A stretch of DNA of 64,000 nt from Pseudomonas silvicola (GTDB lineage: Bacteria; Pseudomonadota; Gammaproteobacteria; Pseudomonadales; Pseudomonadaceae): positions 4,194,001-4,258,000 of the forward strand of contig NZ_CP093280.1 of assembly GCF_026651855.1 (NCBI RefSeq). Reading direction: 5' to 3'. Made by a program: the position numbers and the translations under genes. Positions within the stretch are counted from its first letter, which is position 1; the number at the start of each line of letters is the position of its first letter. Positions 1-8,859 of the stretch are shown here, one piece after another. A model generated the notes under the pieces. It made no database searches. It was given only the letters and a program-made list of their open reading frames with translations, and was not told where the DNA came from.

Positions 1-630
1 CCGTTCGATGCCCACCTGCAGCACGCGTACGCCATAGGTGTCGAGCAACTGCTTGGCGATCTGTTGGCGCACGTGGTCTTCGAAGTCGGCGATCTGCACC
101 TTGCCGGCGTCGGTGTTCACCAGGCTCGACAGGTCGAAGCCGCTGGCCGAGGTTTCCAGCGCCGAACCGAGGAAGGTGCGGATCTGCCGCGCGGCTTCGT
201 CGGGCTGGTTCTGCACGGCGCGCATGAAACGCTGCACGTTGGCGTTGTCGCCCTGTACCTGCCAGGCCACGTAGGCCTGGACGATAATGCGCAAGCCGTC
301 GCGAGTACCCACGTCCTGCAGGCCGCTGGAGGTGGTACGCAGGCGAAGGTCTACCGGCACCGCCGACTCGAAGGGGATGGGCAGGCGCCAGGCCAGGCCC
401 GGTTGCAGCAGCACCCGCGCCGGGTTGCCGAAGCGGGTGATGACCGTGGCCTCGCCACTGCGCACCTGTACCAGGCAGGCGGTGGCAGCCGCGAACAGCA
501 CCAGGACCGCGGCGATGCCGATGCGCTTCCACGGCCGCGAGGGGGCCGCCTCATGGTCATGCTCGTGGTCATGGCCGTGGTGATCGTGGTGGGCGTGATC
601 GTGGCCCGCGTGGTTATGCGATGAACTCAA
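1..630 (-). CDS. HflC-like SPFH-domain membrane protein, partial at left edge
   Basis: About 210 codons are visible; the C-terminus lies beyond the window. I choose a TTG start because AGGAG lies 8 bases upstream and no ATG fits. Seen: residues 1-27 are extremely His-rich (12 His, mixed with Asp/Glu), followed by one membrane segment (about 35-52) and then a band-7/SPFH domain (ITRFGNPARVLLQPGL, then VDLRLRTT). Family knowledge: HflC pairs with HflK in the inner membrane and modulates FtsH protease. The gene starts 21 bases after the HflK-like gene ends, so the two are probably one operon. The His-rich tail is not typical of E. coli HflC and suggests metal binding; that is inference. This looks like a paralogous pair rather than the housekeeping hflKC. 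Confidence 0.8.
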   Translation of the reverse strand, partial: MSSSHNHAGHDHAHHDHHGHDHEHDHEAAPSRPWKRIGIAAVLVLFAAATACLVQVRSGEATVITRFGNPARVLLQPGLAWRLPIPFESAVPVDLRLRTTSSGLQDVGTRDGLRIIVQAYVAWQVQGDNANVQRFMRAVQNQPDEAARQIRTFLGSALETSASGFDLSSLVNTDAGKVQIADFEDHVRQQIAKQLLDTYGVRVLQVGIER

Positions 631-651
631 AATCAATACTCCTGCGGGCCA

Positions 652-2595
652 TCAAGGGCGGGGCTGGGCGGGGTCGACCGGGGCGGCGAAGTTTCTCAGG
701 TCCAGGGTCGGCGGCTGGTCCCGGGCGATGCGGTGGTCCAAAATCAACGCCTTGGCATTGACCAGGCCCTTGGCCAACTGGCTGAAATACTGCTCGTCGA
801 TGAACGCCTGGCCGGCGCTATGCCAGGCCTGCAATTCGGCACCGAAGCGCAGGTCGGCGGCCTTGGCCGTGCCCAGGGTCTCGGCGCTGCCGGCCTGGGC
901 ATTGTCGGTGGCCAGGCTGGCGTCGGTGCGCGCCTGGTTGCCGGTGACACTGGCGTTGCCGCGCTCGCGGGCAATCAAGGCCTGGGCGCTGATCTGCGCG
1001 GCCTGCACGCCGTGGTAGGCATCGGCGGCGCCGGCCGGTGGGTGGATGGCCTCGACCACCGTGGCCAGCAGCTCCACGCCGCTGTTTAGGCGGTCAAGGT
1101 CAGCTTGCACCCGCTTGCCAATGTCCTCGCCCAGCTGCGCACGGGTTTCGCCGAGCATGTCGTCCAGCTCGCGGCCGGCCAACTGGTGCACCAGCACCCG
1201 GCTGGCGGTGCTGCGGATCAGTGCCGGCACGTCGGCGCTGTTGTAGGTGGCCGCCAGGGCAGCCTGGTCGCTGAGGCCGATGCGGTAGACGAAACGCACG
1301 TCCATGTTCACCACCTGGAAGCTTTGCTGGTCGCCGGCGCGGCTGGCGATGACCTGGGACTTTTCCGCGCGGTGGGACGCGTCCCACAGGCGGTTGGCGC
1401 TGACCGGCGCGGGGCCGTCGGCACTCACCGGTGCTTCGTCGCTGCTGCCCTCGGCACTGGTGGCCAGCTCATGGATCACGCCGTTCTCAACGGTGCGCAC
1501 CTGGCCGAATGGCCATGGCAGGCCCACATGCAGGCCGGGGCCGTACACGGTCACGGGCTTGCCGAACTGCTCGTACACGCCGCGGCCGTTCATGGGCACC
1601 TGGGTGACGCCGCTGAGCAGCCAGCCGATCACTGCGATCAGGCTGAGTACCGGCAGGCTGGCGCGGCGCATGAAGCCCAGCGCCCAGATTTGCCGCAGGT
1701 CGATGCCGAAGCGGTGCTGCATTTCATCCTGCAACCGCCCCAGCGGGCGCGGCGGCCAGTGCAGCAAGCCCGCCACCAGGCTGTCGGCGACGATCTGCGG
1801 CTCGAGGGTAGGGCGCTGGGGGCTGAACACCGACAGCAGCGCACGCACCAGCAGCTCCAGCGCGGCCAGCGCTGGCAGCAGGCCGGCCAGAACGGCCAGG
1901 CGCAGCGGCCAGATGGCCTCGGCGCTGGCGAAAAACAGGCACACGGCGGCCAGCAGCAGGCTGGCCAGGGTAATGCGCAGCTGCAGCGCCAGCCCCGAGG
2001 CCTCTGGCCATTCCACGGCGTCGGCGGCGCTCAGGTGGCGCTCCAGCACCAACAGCCCGAAGGCCAGCACCAGGCCCAGGCCAGCCAGCACGTAGGCACT
2101 CTCGCCCAGGGCCTGGGGCAGCAACGCCAGGTTCCAGCCATAGCGCACCAGCAGCAGCGCTGTCACGCTTGAGGCCATCAGCCACAGGGCGCCGACCCCC
2201 AGGCGCTCGACCCACACCAGGCCGGTGTCGGAAATGCGGTTGAGCAGGCGGTCGTAACCGCTCTGGGGTTCGTCCTGCACCCACTCCACCGGCAGCAGCC
2301 CCAAGGGCTCGCCCTTGAGTGCGGCATCGCGCCAGCGGGCGATGCTCCAGGCCCATTGCACGGCGCCGAGCAAGGTCAGGCTGGCGGCGCAGACCAGGCA
2401 CAGCAGGGGCAGCCAGAGGGTGTCACGGGTGAACAGTTCGACGAATATGCCGCCCAGCAAGGCCAGGCCCAACACCCCTGCCAGCCCCAGCATCACGGCC
2501 AGCAGGCGCCGCGCCTGCCAGCTCGCACGCACAAACCGCGGCAGGGCGTGCAGGTCGCCGGCCGGGGAATCCAGATCAACTCTCATAGAACGCAT
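652..2595 (-). CDS. HflK-like SPFH protein with multi-pass N-terminal region
   Basis: 647 residues, much longer than E. coli HflK (about 420). Seen: the first half has several hydrophobic segments (about residues 30-60, 65-90, 135-155, 165-185, 205-250 and 310-330). An SPFH domain follows, with the signature VYEQFGKPVTVYGPGLHVGL and an Ala/Gln-rich helical stretch (about 520-600). Family knowledge: SPFH proteins form large membrane ring assemblies with proteases. It is the first gene of a minus-strand pair with the HflC-like gene. Two ATGs lie 9 bases apart and the first is taken; neither has a strong ribosome site. The extra membrane domain marks it as a subfamily distinct from the housekeeping HflK. 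Confidence 0.8.
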   Translation of the reverse strand: MRSMRVDLDSPAGDLHALPRFVRASWQARRLLAVMLGLAGVLGLALLGGIFVELFTRDTLWLPLLCLVCAASLTLLGAVQWAWSIARWRDAALKGEPLGLLPVEWVQDEPQSGYDRLLNRISDTGLVWVERLGVGALWLMASSVTALLLVRYGWNLALLPQALGESAYVLAGLGLVLAFGLLVLERHLSAADAVEWPEASGLALQLRITLASLLLAAVCLFFASAEAIWPLRLAVLAGLLPALAALELLVRALLSVFSPQRPTLEPQIVADSLVAGLLHWPPRPLGRLQDEMQHRFGIDLRQIWALGFMRRASLPVLSLIAVIGWLLSGVTQVPMNGRGVYEQFGKPVTVYGPGLHVGLPWPFGQVRTVENGVIHELATSAEGSSDEAPVSADGPAPVSANRLWDASHRAEKSQVIASRAGDQQSFQVVNMDVRFVYRIGLSDQAALAATYNSADVPALIRSTASRVLVHQLAGRELDDMLGETRAQLGEDIGKRVQADLDRLNSGVELLATVVEAIHPPAGAADAYHGVQAAQISAQALIARERGNASVTGNQARTDASLATDNAQAGSAETLGTAKAADLRFGAELQAWHSAGQAFIDEQYFSQLAKGLVNAKALILDHRIARDQPPTLDLRNFAAPVDPAQPRP

Positions 2596-2733
2596 TCTGA
2601 CTCTTTGAATGATTGGGCTTGCCGCGCTCCATCCCTCCCTTCAGGTGTGAGAGGCGACCGGGCAGTCTACGTGGAAAAAGTAACTGTATAACAATGGGCG
2701 TGAAATTTTCGTCGCCAAGGCTCAGGCCAGAGG

Positions 2734-2749
2734 TGTTGCCTGGGCAACA
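2734..2749. promoter_or_regulatory. Inverted repeat TGTTGC-N4-GCAACA upstream of monooxygenase
   Basis: Perfect 6-bp arms with spacer CTGG. Its centre lies 94 bp upstream of the -24 GG of the sigma-54 promoter at 2834. The same motif at the same distance precedes sfnG (10431), and a one-mismatch copy precedes the gene starting at 8641. Inferred to be the site of a sigma-54 activator of SfnR type. Confidence 0.6.
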
Positions 2750-2833
2750 GCCTGACAACAGTTTGCTGGCCAACAGTACCGCCAGGGTGCCGTGAACGGC
2801 CGCTTCGGCCCGCATCCATGGCCACATGCAAGA

Positions 2834-2849
2834 CGGCACGCACTGTGCA
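2834..2849 (+). promoter_or_regulatory. Sigma-54 promoter (-24/-12)
   Basis: Reads cGGCACG-CACT-GTGCA, with GG and GC separated by exactly 10 bases, close to the consensus TGGCACG-N4-TTGCA. It sits about 50 bases before the ATG at 2901. The 2596-2900 gap holds this promoter and the inverted repeat at 2734. Confidence 0.7.
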
Positions 2850-2900
2850 ACGTCACCCCCACTGTATGCATGAATCTTTGTTCAGATTGGAGTTTTTGCC

Positions 2901-4265
2901 ATGTCGCGTGAAATCCGCCTCAACGCTTTCGACATGAATTGCGTGGGCCATCAGTCACCGGGCCTGTGGGCGCACCCGCGTGATCGCTCCTGGGAATACA
3001 AGGACCTTGCCTATTGGACCGACCTGGCGAAGATTCTCGAGCGTGGCAAGTTCGACGGCCTGTTCATCGCTGATGTGCTGGGTATCTACGATGTCTACCA
3101 GGGCAACGGCGACGCGGCCATCCGCCAGGCCACCCAGGTGCCGGTCAACGACCCGCTGCAGCTGATTCCGCCCATGGCCCTGGTCACTGAACACCTGGGC
3201 TTCGGCCTCACCGCGTCGCTGTCGTTCGAGCACCCGTATCCCTTCGCCCGGCGCCTGTCCACCCTCGACCACCTGACCCAGGGTCGCGCCGGCTGGAACA
3301 TCGTCACCTCGTACCTGGAAAGCGGCGCCAGGAACATCGGCCAGGCCGCGCAGACCGAGCACGACGCACGCTATGACTTTGCCGAGGAATACCTGGAGGT
3401 CTGCTACAAGCTGTGGGAAGGCAGTTGGGAAGACGGGGCGGTAGTGCGCGACCGGGCGCGGCGAATCTTCAGTGACCCCAGCAAGATTCACCCCATCGAG
3501 CATGCCGGCAAACACTTCCAGGTGCCTGGCATTCACTTGTGCGAGCCGTCGCCCCAGCGCACGCCGTTGCTGTACCAGGCAGGGGCGTCCAGCCGTGGCA
3601 AGCAGTTCGCCGCCGAGCATGCCGAGTGCGTGTTCGTCGCCGCGCCGTCCAAGGTCCTGTTGAAAAAGACCGTGGCCGATATCCGCCGTCGCGCCGCCGA
3701 GGCCGGGCGCGACCCGCGCAGCATTCTCATCTTCAACCTGCAGACGGTGATCGTCGACGAAACCGATGCCAAGGCGCGGGCCAAGTTCGAAGAGTACAGG
3801 TCCTGGGTCAGCTACGAGGGCGCCATGGCGCTGATCAGCGGCTGGACGGGCATCGACTTCAGTCAGTTCCAGCCCAACGAAGCCCTGCGTCACGTCAAGA
3901 CCAATGCCATCCAGTCCGCCGTGGAAGCCTTTTCCACCGCCGACCCGGACACCGTCTGGACCCCCAACTCCCTGGCCGACTGGGTAGGCATCGGCGGTTT
4001 CGGGCCATTGTTCGTCGGTGGCCCGCAGACAGTGGCGGACCTGCTTCAGGAGTGGATGGACGAGACCGATGTGGACGGCTTCAACCTGGCCTACGCGGTG
4101 ACGCACGAGACCTTCAGCGACGTGGTCGACCACCTGGTGCCGGAGTTGCAGAAGCGCGGCGTATACAAGACCCAGTACCGCCCCGGCACCCTGCGTGAGA
4201 AGCTCTTCGGCGCAGGGCCGCGCCTGGCGGCCAACCACCCGGGCGCCGGCTACCGGCGCGGTTGA
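2901..4265 (+). CDS. LLM-class FMNH2-dependent monooxygenase (NtaA/SnaA/DszA/DmoA type)
   Basis: 454 residues, the usual length for this family. Seen: N-terminal LNAFDMNCVGHQSPGLW, FDGLFIADVLG, a long TIM-barrel, and RAGWNIVTSYLESGARN, which is typical of NtaA/SoxA/DszA flavin monooxygenases. Family knowledge: these soluble enzymes use FMNH2 from a separate reductase to oxygenate organosulfur or chelator substrates. A sigma-54 promoter and an inverted repeat shared with sfnG lie upstream, so a role in sulfur scavenging (sulfide, sulfone or sulfonate oxidation) is likely. The exact substrate cannot be read from the sequence. GGAG precedes the ATG at good spacing. Confidence 0.85.
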   Translation: MSREIRLNAFDMNCVGHQSPGLWAHPRDRSWEYKDLAYWTDLAKILERGKFDGLFIADVLGIYDVYQGNGDAAIRQATQVPVNDPLQLIPPMALVTEHLGFGLTASLSFEHPYPFARRLSTLDHLTQGRAGWNIVTSYLESGARNIGQAAQTEHDARYDFAEEYLEVCYKLWEGSWEDGAVVRDRARRIFSDPSKIHPIEHAGKHFQVPGIHLCEPSPQRTPLLYQAGASSRGKQFAAEHAECVFVAAPSKVLLKKTVADIRRRAAEAGRDPRSILIFNLQTVIVDETDAKARAKFEEYRSWVSYEGAMALISGWTGIDFSQFQPNEALRHVKTNAIQSAVEAFSTADPDTVWTPNSLADWVGIGGFGPLFVGGPQTVADLLQEWMDETDVDGFNLAYAVTHETFSDVVDHLVPELQKRGVYKTQYRPGTLREKLFGAGPRLAANHPGAGYRRG

Positions 4266-4324
4266 ACCGAGGCGAAACCCGTTTATGCTCTATCCGGCAA
4301 CCCCACTGACAACAGTGAGTCCCC

Positions 4325-5719
4325 ATGAATGACATCCTGATCATCGGCGGCGGCCTGTCCGGCACCCTGCTGGCCGCGCAACTGCTGCGCCTGCCAGGCC
4401 AGCGGCGGGTCCGTGTGTTCGAAACCCGCGCCGAACTGGGCCGCGGCGAGGCGTACAGTGCCACCGAGCTGGGCCACACCCTCAACGGCAATGCCGCGCG
4501 CATGAGTGTGGACCCGGACGACCCCGATGACCTGACCCAATGGCTCACGGCCCATATCGCCGCCGGTGGCTGGCCAGAGTCCGATGCCCAGCCTGTACCG
4601 GTGGCCGAACTGTTCCCGCCACGGGGCCTGTTCGGCGTCTATGTGCAGCAGCGGCTGGCCGAAGCGCGGCAGGTCGGCCAGGCCCATGGCGCTACGGTGG
4701 AGCACGTGCGCGGCGAAGTGGTGGACCTGCAGGTCGATGCCACTGGCGTGCGCTTGAGCCTGGCCGATGGCAGCCAGGTACGGGGCAGCCAGGCGGTGCT
4801 GGCCACTGGCATGTTCCCGGCGGCGCGCACCCGCCAGCGCCAGTCCAGCGGCCTCAACGCGGCGGCAGTCGACCCATGGGACGTGCAGGCCATGCGCGGG
4901 CTGGACCCTCAGGGGCGGGTGCTGATCATCGGGTCCGGGTTGACCATGGTCGATGCCGTGGTGTCGCTGGACCAGGCGGGCCATCGCGGCCCCATCCAGG
5001 TGTATTCGCGCCATGGGCTTTTGCCCCATGTGCGCCGTCAGCCACCGGCATGGCCGGACTTCCTGGCGGCCGACCTGTCCCTTCGCAGCCCCTTGCAGGT
5101 ATGGCGGGCATTGCGCGGCCAGTGTCGTCAGGCCATGGCGGTGGGCATCGACTGGCAGTCGCCGCTGGACACCGTGCGGGCCCATATCGGGCGCTTGTGG
5201 AACCAGGCCAGCGAGCGCGAAAAGCGCCAGTTCGTGCGGCATGCTCGCCCCTGGTGGGAAAGCCACCACCACCGCTCGCCGCCGCCCAGTGATGCGCTGT
5301 TACAGCGCTTGCTGGCCGAGGGACGGGTGACCATTGCCGCCGCGTCTTTGCTGGGCATGGCGCCTGCCGAAAACGGCCAGGTGGGTATTCGGGTGCGGGA
5401 CCGCGGCCAGGCGAGGGAGCGTGTCGACACGGGCGTTGCATTGATCAACTCCACCGGCATCGAATATGACTGGCGTCGGGTTGATCGGCCCTTGCCCAGG
5501 CAACTGCTGGCCCGCGGCCTGATCCGACCGGGGCCACTGGCGCTGGGCATCGCGGCGACGGCCAACGGCGCGGTACAGGATAGCGAAGGCCAGGCGTCAC
5601 CGCGGTTGTTCGCCATGGGCCCACCCCTGCGCGGCCTGTGGTGGGAAAGCACCGCCGTCACCGACGTGGCCTCGCAGGCCAAGGCCCTGGCCCTGACCTT
5701 GGCCGGCCCGCAGGTGTAG
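4325..5719 (+). CDS. FAD/NAD(P)-binding oxidoreductase (NAD_binding_9 family)
   Basis: 464 residues. Seen: an N-terminal Rossmann motif ILIIGGGLSGTLLA (residues 4-17), the family-typical Asn-rich region NGNAARMS, and a second dinucleotide motif VLIIGSGLTMVDAV near residue 198. The C-terminus has an FAD-closing segment (LFAMGPPLRGLWWESTAV). Family knowledge: proteins of this group (YdhS/HI0933-like) are poorly characterised flavoproteins. It lies 59 bases after the flavin monooxygenase on the same strand, so it may be co-transcribed. It could act in the same sulfur pathway or supply redox chemistry, but nothing in the sequence proves it is the FMN reductase. Confidence 0.75.
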   Translation: MNDILIIGGGLSGTLLAAQLLRLPGQRRVRVFETRAELGRGEAYSATELGHTLNGNAARMSVDPDDPDDLTQWLTAHIAAGGWPESDAQPVPVAELFPPRGLFGVYVQQRLAEARQVGQAHGATVEHVRGEVVDLQVDATGVRLSLADGSQVRGSQAVLATGMFPAARTRQRQSSGLNAAAVDPWDVQAMRGLDPQGRVLIIGSGLTMVDAVVSLDQAGHRGPIQVYSRHGLLPHVRRQPPAWPDFLAADLSLRSPLQVWRALRGQCRQAMAVGIDWQSPLDTVRAHIGRLWNQASEREKRQFVRHARPWWESHHHRSPPPSDALLQRLLAEGRVTIAAASLLGMAPAENGQVGIRVRDRGQARERVDTGVALINSTGIEYDWRRVDRPLPRQLLARGLIRPGPLALGIAATANGAVQDSEGQASPRLFAMGPPLRGLWWESTAVTDVASQAKALALTLAGPQV

Positions 5720-5834
5720 CGGCCGCGCAAGGTTTCGCCCGGCGGGGGCGCGGCTGAATACCTTTTGACGCGGCTGGACAGGTGCCGAAGCGGTAGCCAG
5801 AGTTCAAGGTATCAGGCCATGGAGTGCGCCCCCG

Positions 5835-7493
5835 ATGCTGTTCGATACCCGCTCGCAACCGCGCGCAGTGCTCAAGGATCCCAGGTTCTGGCTGGTCCTC
5901 TTGCTGGCCGTGGTCCTGCGTTGCTGGGCGTTACCCAACCGCCCGATTTCCTTCGACGAAGGCTACAGCCTGCTCATCAGCCCGCTGGCGCTAACGGATA
6001 TCGTTTACTGGACGGGGCGGGACGCGCATCCTCCGCTGTATTACTTCCTGCTGCATGGCTGGTTGAACGTAGCAGGGCATAGTGTGACAGCGGCACGCCT
6101 GCTGAGCGTGGTACCCGGGGTGATCACGGTGTTCGTCCAGGCGTGGCTGATGGACCTGCTGGCGGGGCGCCGCGCCGCCTGGCTGGCCGGCCTCCTGCTG
6201 GCGATCGCGCCGTTTCTGGTGCGCTACAGCCAGGACGTGCGCATGTACAGCTGGCTGGCCCTGTGGCTGTGGGCGGCGACCCTGATGCTGGTGCTGTGGC
6301 TGCGTTCACCGCGGCGCGGGTGGCTGCTGCTGGCCTACGCCGTGCTGATGACTCTGGCGTTTTATACCCATTATTTCGCCGGCCTGACGTTGGCCAGCCA
6401 CTGGCTGTACCTGCTGTGGTTGCGTGTACGCCGCGGTCGGCCTGAAGCAGGGGAAGCGGTGTGGTGGGCCTGCACGGGCCTGGTGGTGCTTGGTTTCGCG
6501 CCGTGGTTGCCCAGCCTGCTGCAGCAGTTGCAGCACACGGGTTTGTACTCCGGCTGGATGCCCCCCGTGACGGTGCGCAGCGTGCCGGAGCTGTTCTGGC
6601 GGTTCTCCGTGCTGGGCGGCGGGGGCGCACTACCTGCGGCCCTGTGGCTGGCCTGGCCGTTGCTGCTGGCACTGCTGGGCATAGTGTTGCTGTTCAAGGA
6701 ACGCCATGCCCTGGAACCCGCGGCGTTGCTGTTGGCCAGTGTGCTGGTACCCATTGTGCTGGTGCTGGCTTTGGCGTGGAAAGTGACGTTGTTTTATCCC
6801 CGGTACCTGATCGTTCCCGCGGGGGCGCTGCCGCTGTTGCTGGCACTGGCGCTGGACCAGGCGATGACGCGTCACAAAGGTTGGGCAACGGCGAGCCTCG
6901 CCGCGCTGGCGGGGTTGTCGGCCGTGGGTATCTACACCCTGGTCACCCAGGGTGACCAGGACATCAATCGGCTACGCGAGGATGATCGCGTCACCTTCGT
7001 CACCGGTTTCATCGGTGCTCGTGCCCGGCCTGGCGACCTGGTGCTGGCGGACCATTTCGGCACGTACGTCAAAGTGTTCTTCTACCTTCCCGAAACGGTG
7101 CCGGTGCAGGTGCTTTCCGGTTCAACGCCGCCGGGCTCGCTGGGGGCCGAAGGGATTCTGTACAGCAATGCTTCCCAGCGTCTGTTGCCCTCGCTGGCGG
7201 AGGTGCCCGACACCATTTGCCGGGTGTGGTGGTTGAGTTTCGACCATGGCGCCAGTGCCCAGGCACTCTTCTCGGCGGCCGGGTGGCAGTTGGCAGACCA
7301 CCTGCCGGCGCAGACACCCGAGGCGTGGCTCTATGAGCGGTCCGCGCCGGGCTGCGCGGTGCCGGGCACTGCGTGGCGCCCGGGGCCCGGCCAGGTCCGC
7401 TGGGCTCAGGTTTTAGGGCCGTTGCCAATCAGCCAGACAAACGGCGGCTCGGTGCCGTTGATGGCCCAGTCGCCGACAATCCGCGCCTTGTAG
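5835..7493 (+). CDS. Glycosyltransferase family 39 (PMT_2-type) integral membrane protein
   Basis: 552 residues with about ten hydrophobic segments in the first 370 residues and a C-terminal soluble part. Seen: the catalytic-loop style motif RPISFDEGYS (about 36-45), then RDAHPPLYYFLLHGW and YSQDVRMYSW, all typical of ArnT/PMT-like enzymes that transfer a sugar from a polyprenyl-phosphate carrier on the periplasmic side. Acceptor unknown. The last 88 bases overlap the convergent acyl-CoA-dehydrogenase-like gene. There is no strong ribosome site (GGAG is about 14 bases away), so the start is moderately certain. It lies inside a block of sulfur genes, with no obvious functional link. Confidence 0.75.
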   Translation: MLFDTRSQPRAVLKDPRFWLVLLLAVVLRCWALPNRPISFDEGYSLLISPLALTDIVYWTGRDAHPPLYYFLLHGWLNVAGHSVTAARLLSVVPGVITVFVQAWLMDLLAGRRAAWLAGLLLAIAPFLVRYSQDVRMYSWLALWLWAATLMLVLWLRSPRRGWLLLAYAVLMTLAFYTHYFAGLTLASHWLYLLWLRVRRGRPEAGEAVWWACTGLVVLGFAPWLPSLLQQLQHTGLYSGWMPPVTVRSVPELFWRFSVLGGGGALPAALWLAWPLLLALLGIVLLFKERHALEPAALLLASVLVPIVLVLALAWKVTLFYPRYLIVPAGALPLLLALALDQAMTRHKGWATASLAALAGLSAVGIYTLVTQGDQDINRLREDDRVTFVTGFIGARARPGDLVLADHFGTYVKVFFYLPETVPVQVLSGSTPPGSLGAEGILYSNASQRLLPSLAEVPDTICRVWWLSFDHGASAQALFSAAGWQLADHLPAQTPEAWLYERSAPGCAVPGTAWRPGPGQVRWAQVLGPLPISQTNGGSVPLMAQSPTIRAL

Positions 7494-8641
7494 AGGGTGG
7501 GGTTGTGCGAGGACACGGTCCGCGCATTGCGCCAATGGCGGTCCAGGGACTTGCTGGCGCGCACATCGGACGCGCCCAGGGCGTTGAACAGGGTGGTGGT
7601 GACGCGCTGGATCAACTCGGTCACGGCCACCTGGGCGCGAGCCGATTGCAGTTCGGCCTCGACGTTGGCCTGGTGCTCGGCGGCACTGTCCTGGCCGAAG
7701 CGCGCCAGGTAGGCCTGCTGGGCAGGCTGGGTCGCGCGCAGGGTAGCGGCCTCGGCGGCGTACACCCAGGCCGCGATTTCACCCACCACTTGCTGCACCT
7801 GGGCGTCCTGGCTGACATGGGGGGCGTTGCCGTGGCTGTAGATACGCTGGCGCTGGCTGACGCCGCGTGACACGTCGCGCAGGGTAGCGCGGCCGATACC
7901 GGAGAGCGTGGCCAGCAGCACCAGTTGGTAGAACGCCGTCTGGTATTTGAAGCGGGTGGAAAAATCGATGACGTTTTCGGCTTCGACCACGGCATTGTCG
8001 AAGCGGCTGCTGCCGCTACCCGTGGTGCGCTGACCGAAGCCATCCCAGTCGTCGGTCTGGACGATACCAGGCTGCGCGGTGCGCACCGCAGCGATCACGT
8101 CCGCCCCCGTGTCGCTGCGCCGGGCGAACACGTCTATCCAGTCGGCAAACAGGCTGCCGGTGCTGTAGAACTTCTCGCCATTGAGGCGCCACTGGTCACC
8201 GTCAGGGGTGACCTGGGTCATCACCTCGCCGATGGCCACGGCGCCAATTTCGGTCCAGGCGCAGCCGACGATGTCACCGGCCACGAAGCGGGCGAACCAG
8301 CGGTCGCGGCCAGGCGAGGGCGGTGCATTGAGGCGGTCCTCGGCAAAGGCGAAATGCCCGCGCAGGGCCTGGGGTACGTTGGCATCGGCTTCGGCCAGCT
8401 CGATCAGCAGCTCGAACAGCTGGGGTACGGAAGCGCCACTGCCGCCGTATTCCACCGGCACGCGCACGGCGCCGAAGCCGGCTTCCTTCAGCCATTGAAT
8501 GGGCTCGTGAGGCAGGATGCGCTGTTGTTCGCGCTGCACGGCGCCTTCGGCGATGCGCGCGAAGATCGGCCGAAAGCGCGCTGCCAGCGCGGCGTAGTCG
8601 GTGCCGGTGGACAGTGGGTTGATGACGTGGTGATCGGTCAT
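7406..8641 (-). CDS. DszC/SfnB-like acyl-CoA-dehydrogenase-fold flavin monooxygenase
   Basis: 411 residues. Seen: acyl-CoA dehydrogenase N-domain (VPVEYGGSGAS), a middle domain with LNGEKFYSTGSLFADWI in place of the fatty-acyl signature, and C-terminal LDRHWRNARTVSSHNP, as in DszC and SfnB-type sulfur-acquisition enzymes. Family knowledge: these use FMNH2 and oxygen on organosulfur compounds rather than dehydrogenating acyl-CoA. Its own upstream region has a sigma-54 promoter (8674-8689) and a variant of the inverted repeat found before sfnG, supporting induction during sulfur limitation. The 3' end overlaps the convergent glycosyltransferase gene by 88 bases. Substrate not known. Confidence 0.8.
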   Translation of the reverse strand: MTDHHVINPLSTGTDYAALAARFRPIFARIAEGAVQREQQRILPHEPIQWLKEAGFGAVRVPVEYGGSGASVPQLFELLIELAEADANVPQALRGHFAFAEDRLNAPPSPGRDRWFARFVAGDIVGCAWTEIGAVAIGEVMTQVTPDGDQWRLNGEKFYSTGSLFADWIDVFARRSDTGADVIAAVRTAQPGIVQTDDWDGFGQRTTGSGSSRFDNAVVEAENVIDFSTRFKYQTAFYQLVLLATLSGIGRATLRDVSRGVSQRQRIYSHGNAPHVSQDAQVQQVVGEIAAWVYAAEAATLRATQPAQQAYLARFGQDSAAEHQANVEAELQSARAQVAVTELIQRVTTTLFNALGASDVRASKSLDRHWRNARTVSSHNPTLYKARIVGDWAINGTEPPFVWLIGNGPKT

Positions 8642-8673
8642 GGTGCTACTCCCTGGTACGTTGACTGGGGTGT

Positions 8674-8689
8674 TGCAGCCTTCATGCCA
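8674..8689 (-). promoter_or_regulatory. Sigma-54 promoter for the DszC/SfnB-like gene
   Basis: On the minus strand it reads TGGCATG-AAGG-CTGCA, with GG and GC separated by 10 bases. It lies 33-48 bases upstream of the ATG at 8641. Confidence 0.65.
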
Positions 8690-8739
8690 CGCCCACGGCC
8701 ACGTAATCGCGGGCCACGCGCGCGCGCGGGGGGTGGGTA

Positions 8740-8757
8740 CTGTTGCCTTGGCAGCAG
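8740..8757. promoter_or_regulatory. Inverted repeat CTGTTGC-N4-GCAGCAG
   Basis: A near-perfect copy (one mismatch per arm pair) of the TGTTGC-N4-GCAACA motif before sfnG and the 2901 gene. Its centre is 61 bp from the -24 GG, against 94 bp for the other two. The 33-bp difference is about three helical turns, so the helical face is kept. Confidence 0.5.
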
Positions 8758-8859
8758 TGAATCAGCAATGGGTTGGTTCACCCACAGTAACCCTGGACTG
8801 GACGTAGGCGCCCGTGTGGTTTGAACTCAACGGGGAACCTGCACACAAGGAACCACGCC

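Noticed and set aside
2955-4238. 427-codon open frame on the minus strand
   Set aside because: Shadow of the flavin monooxygenase gene, which has clear family motifs on the other strand.
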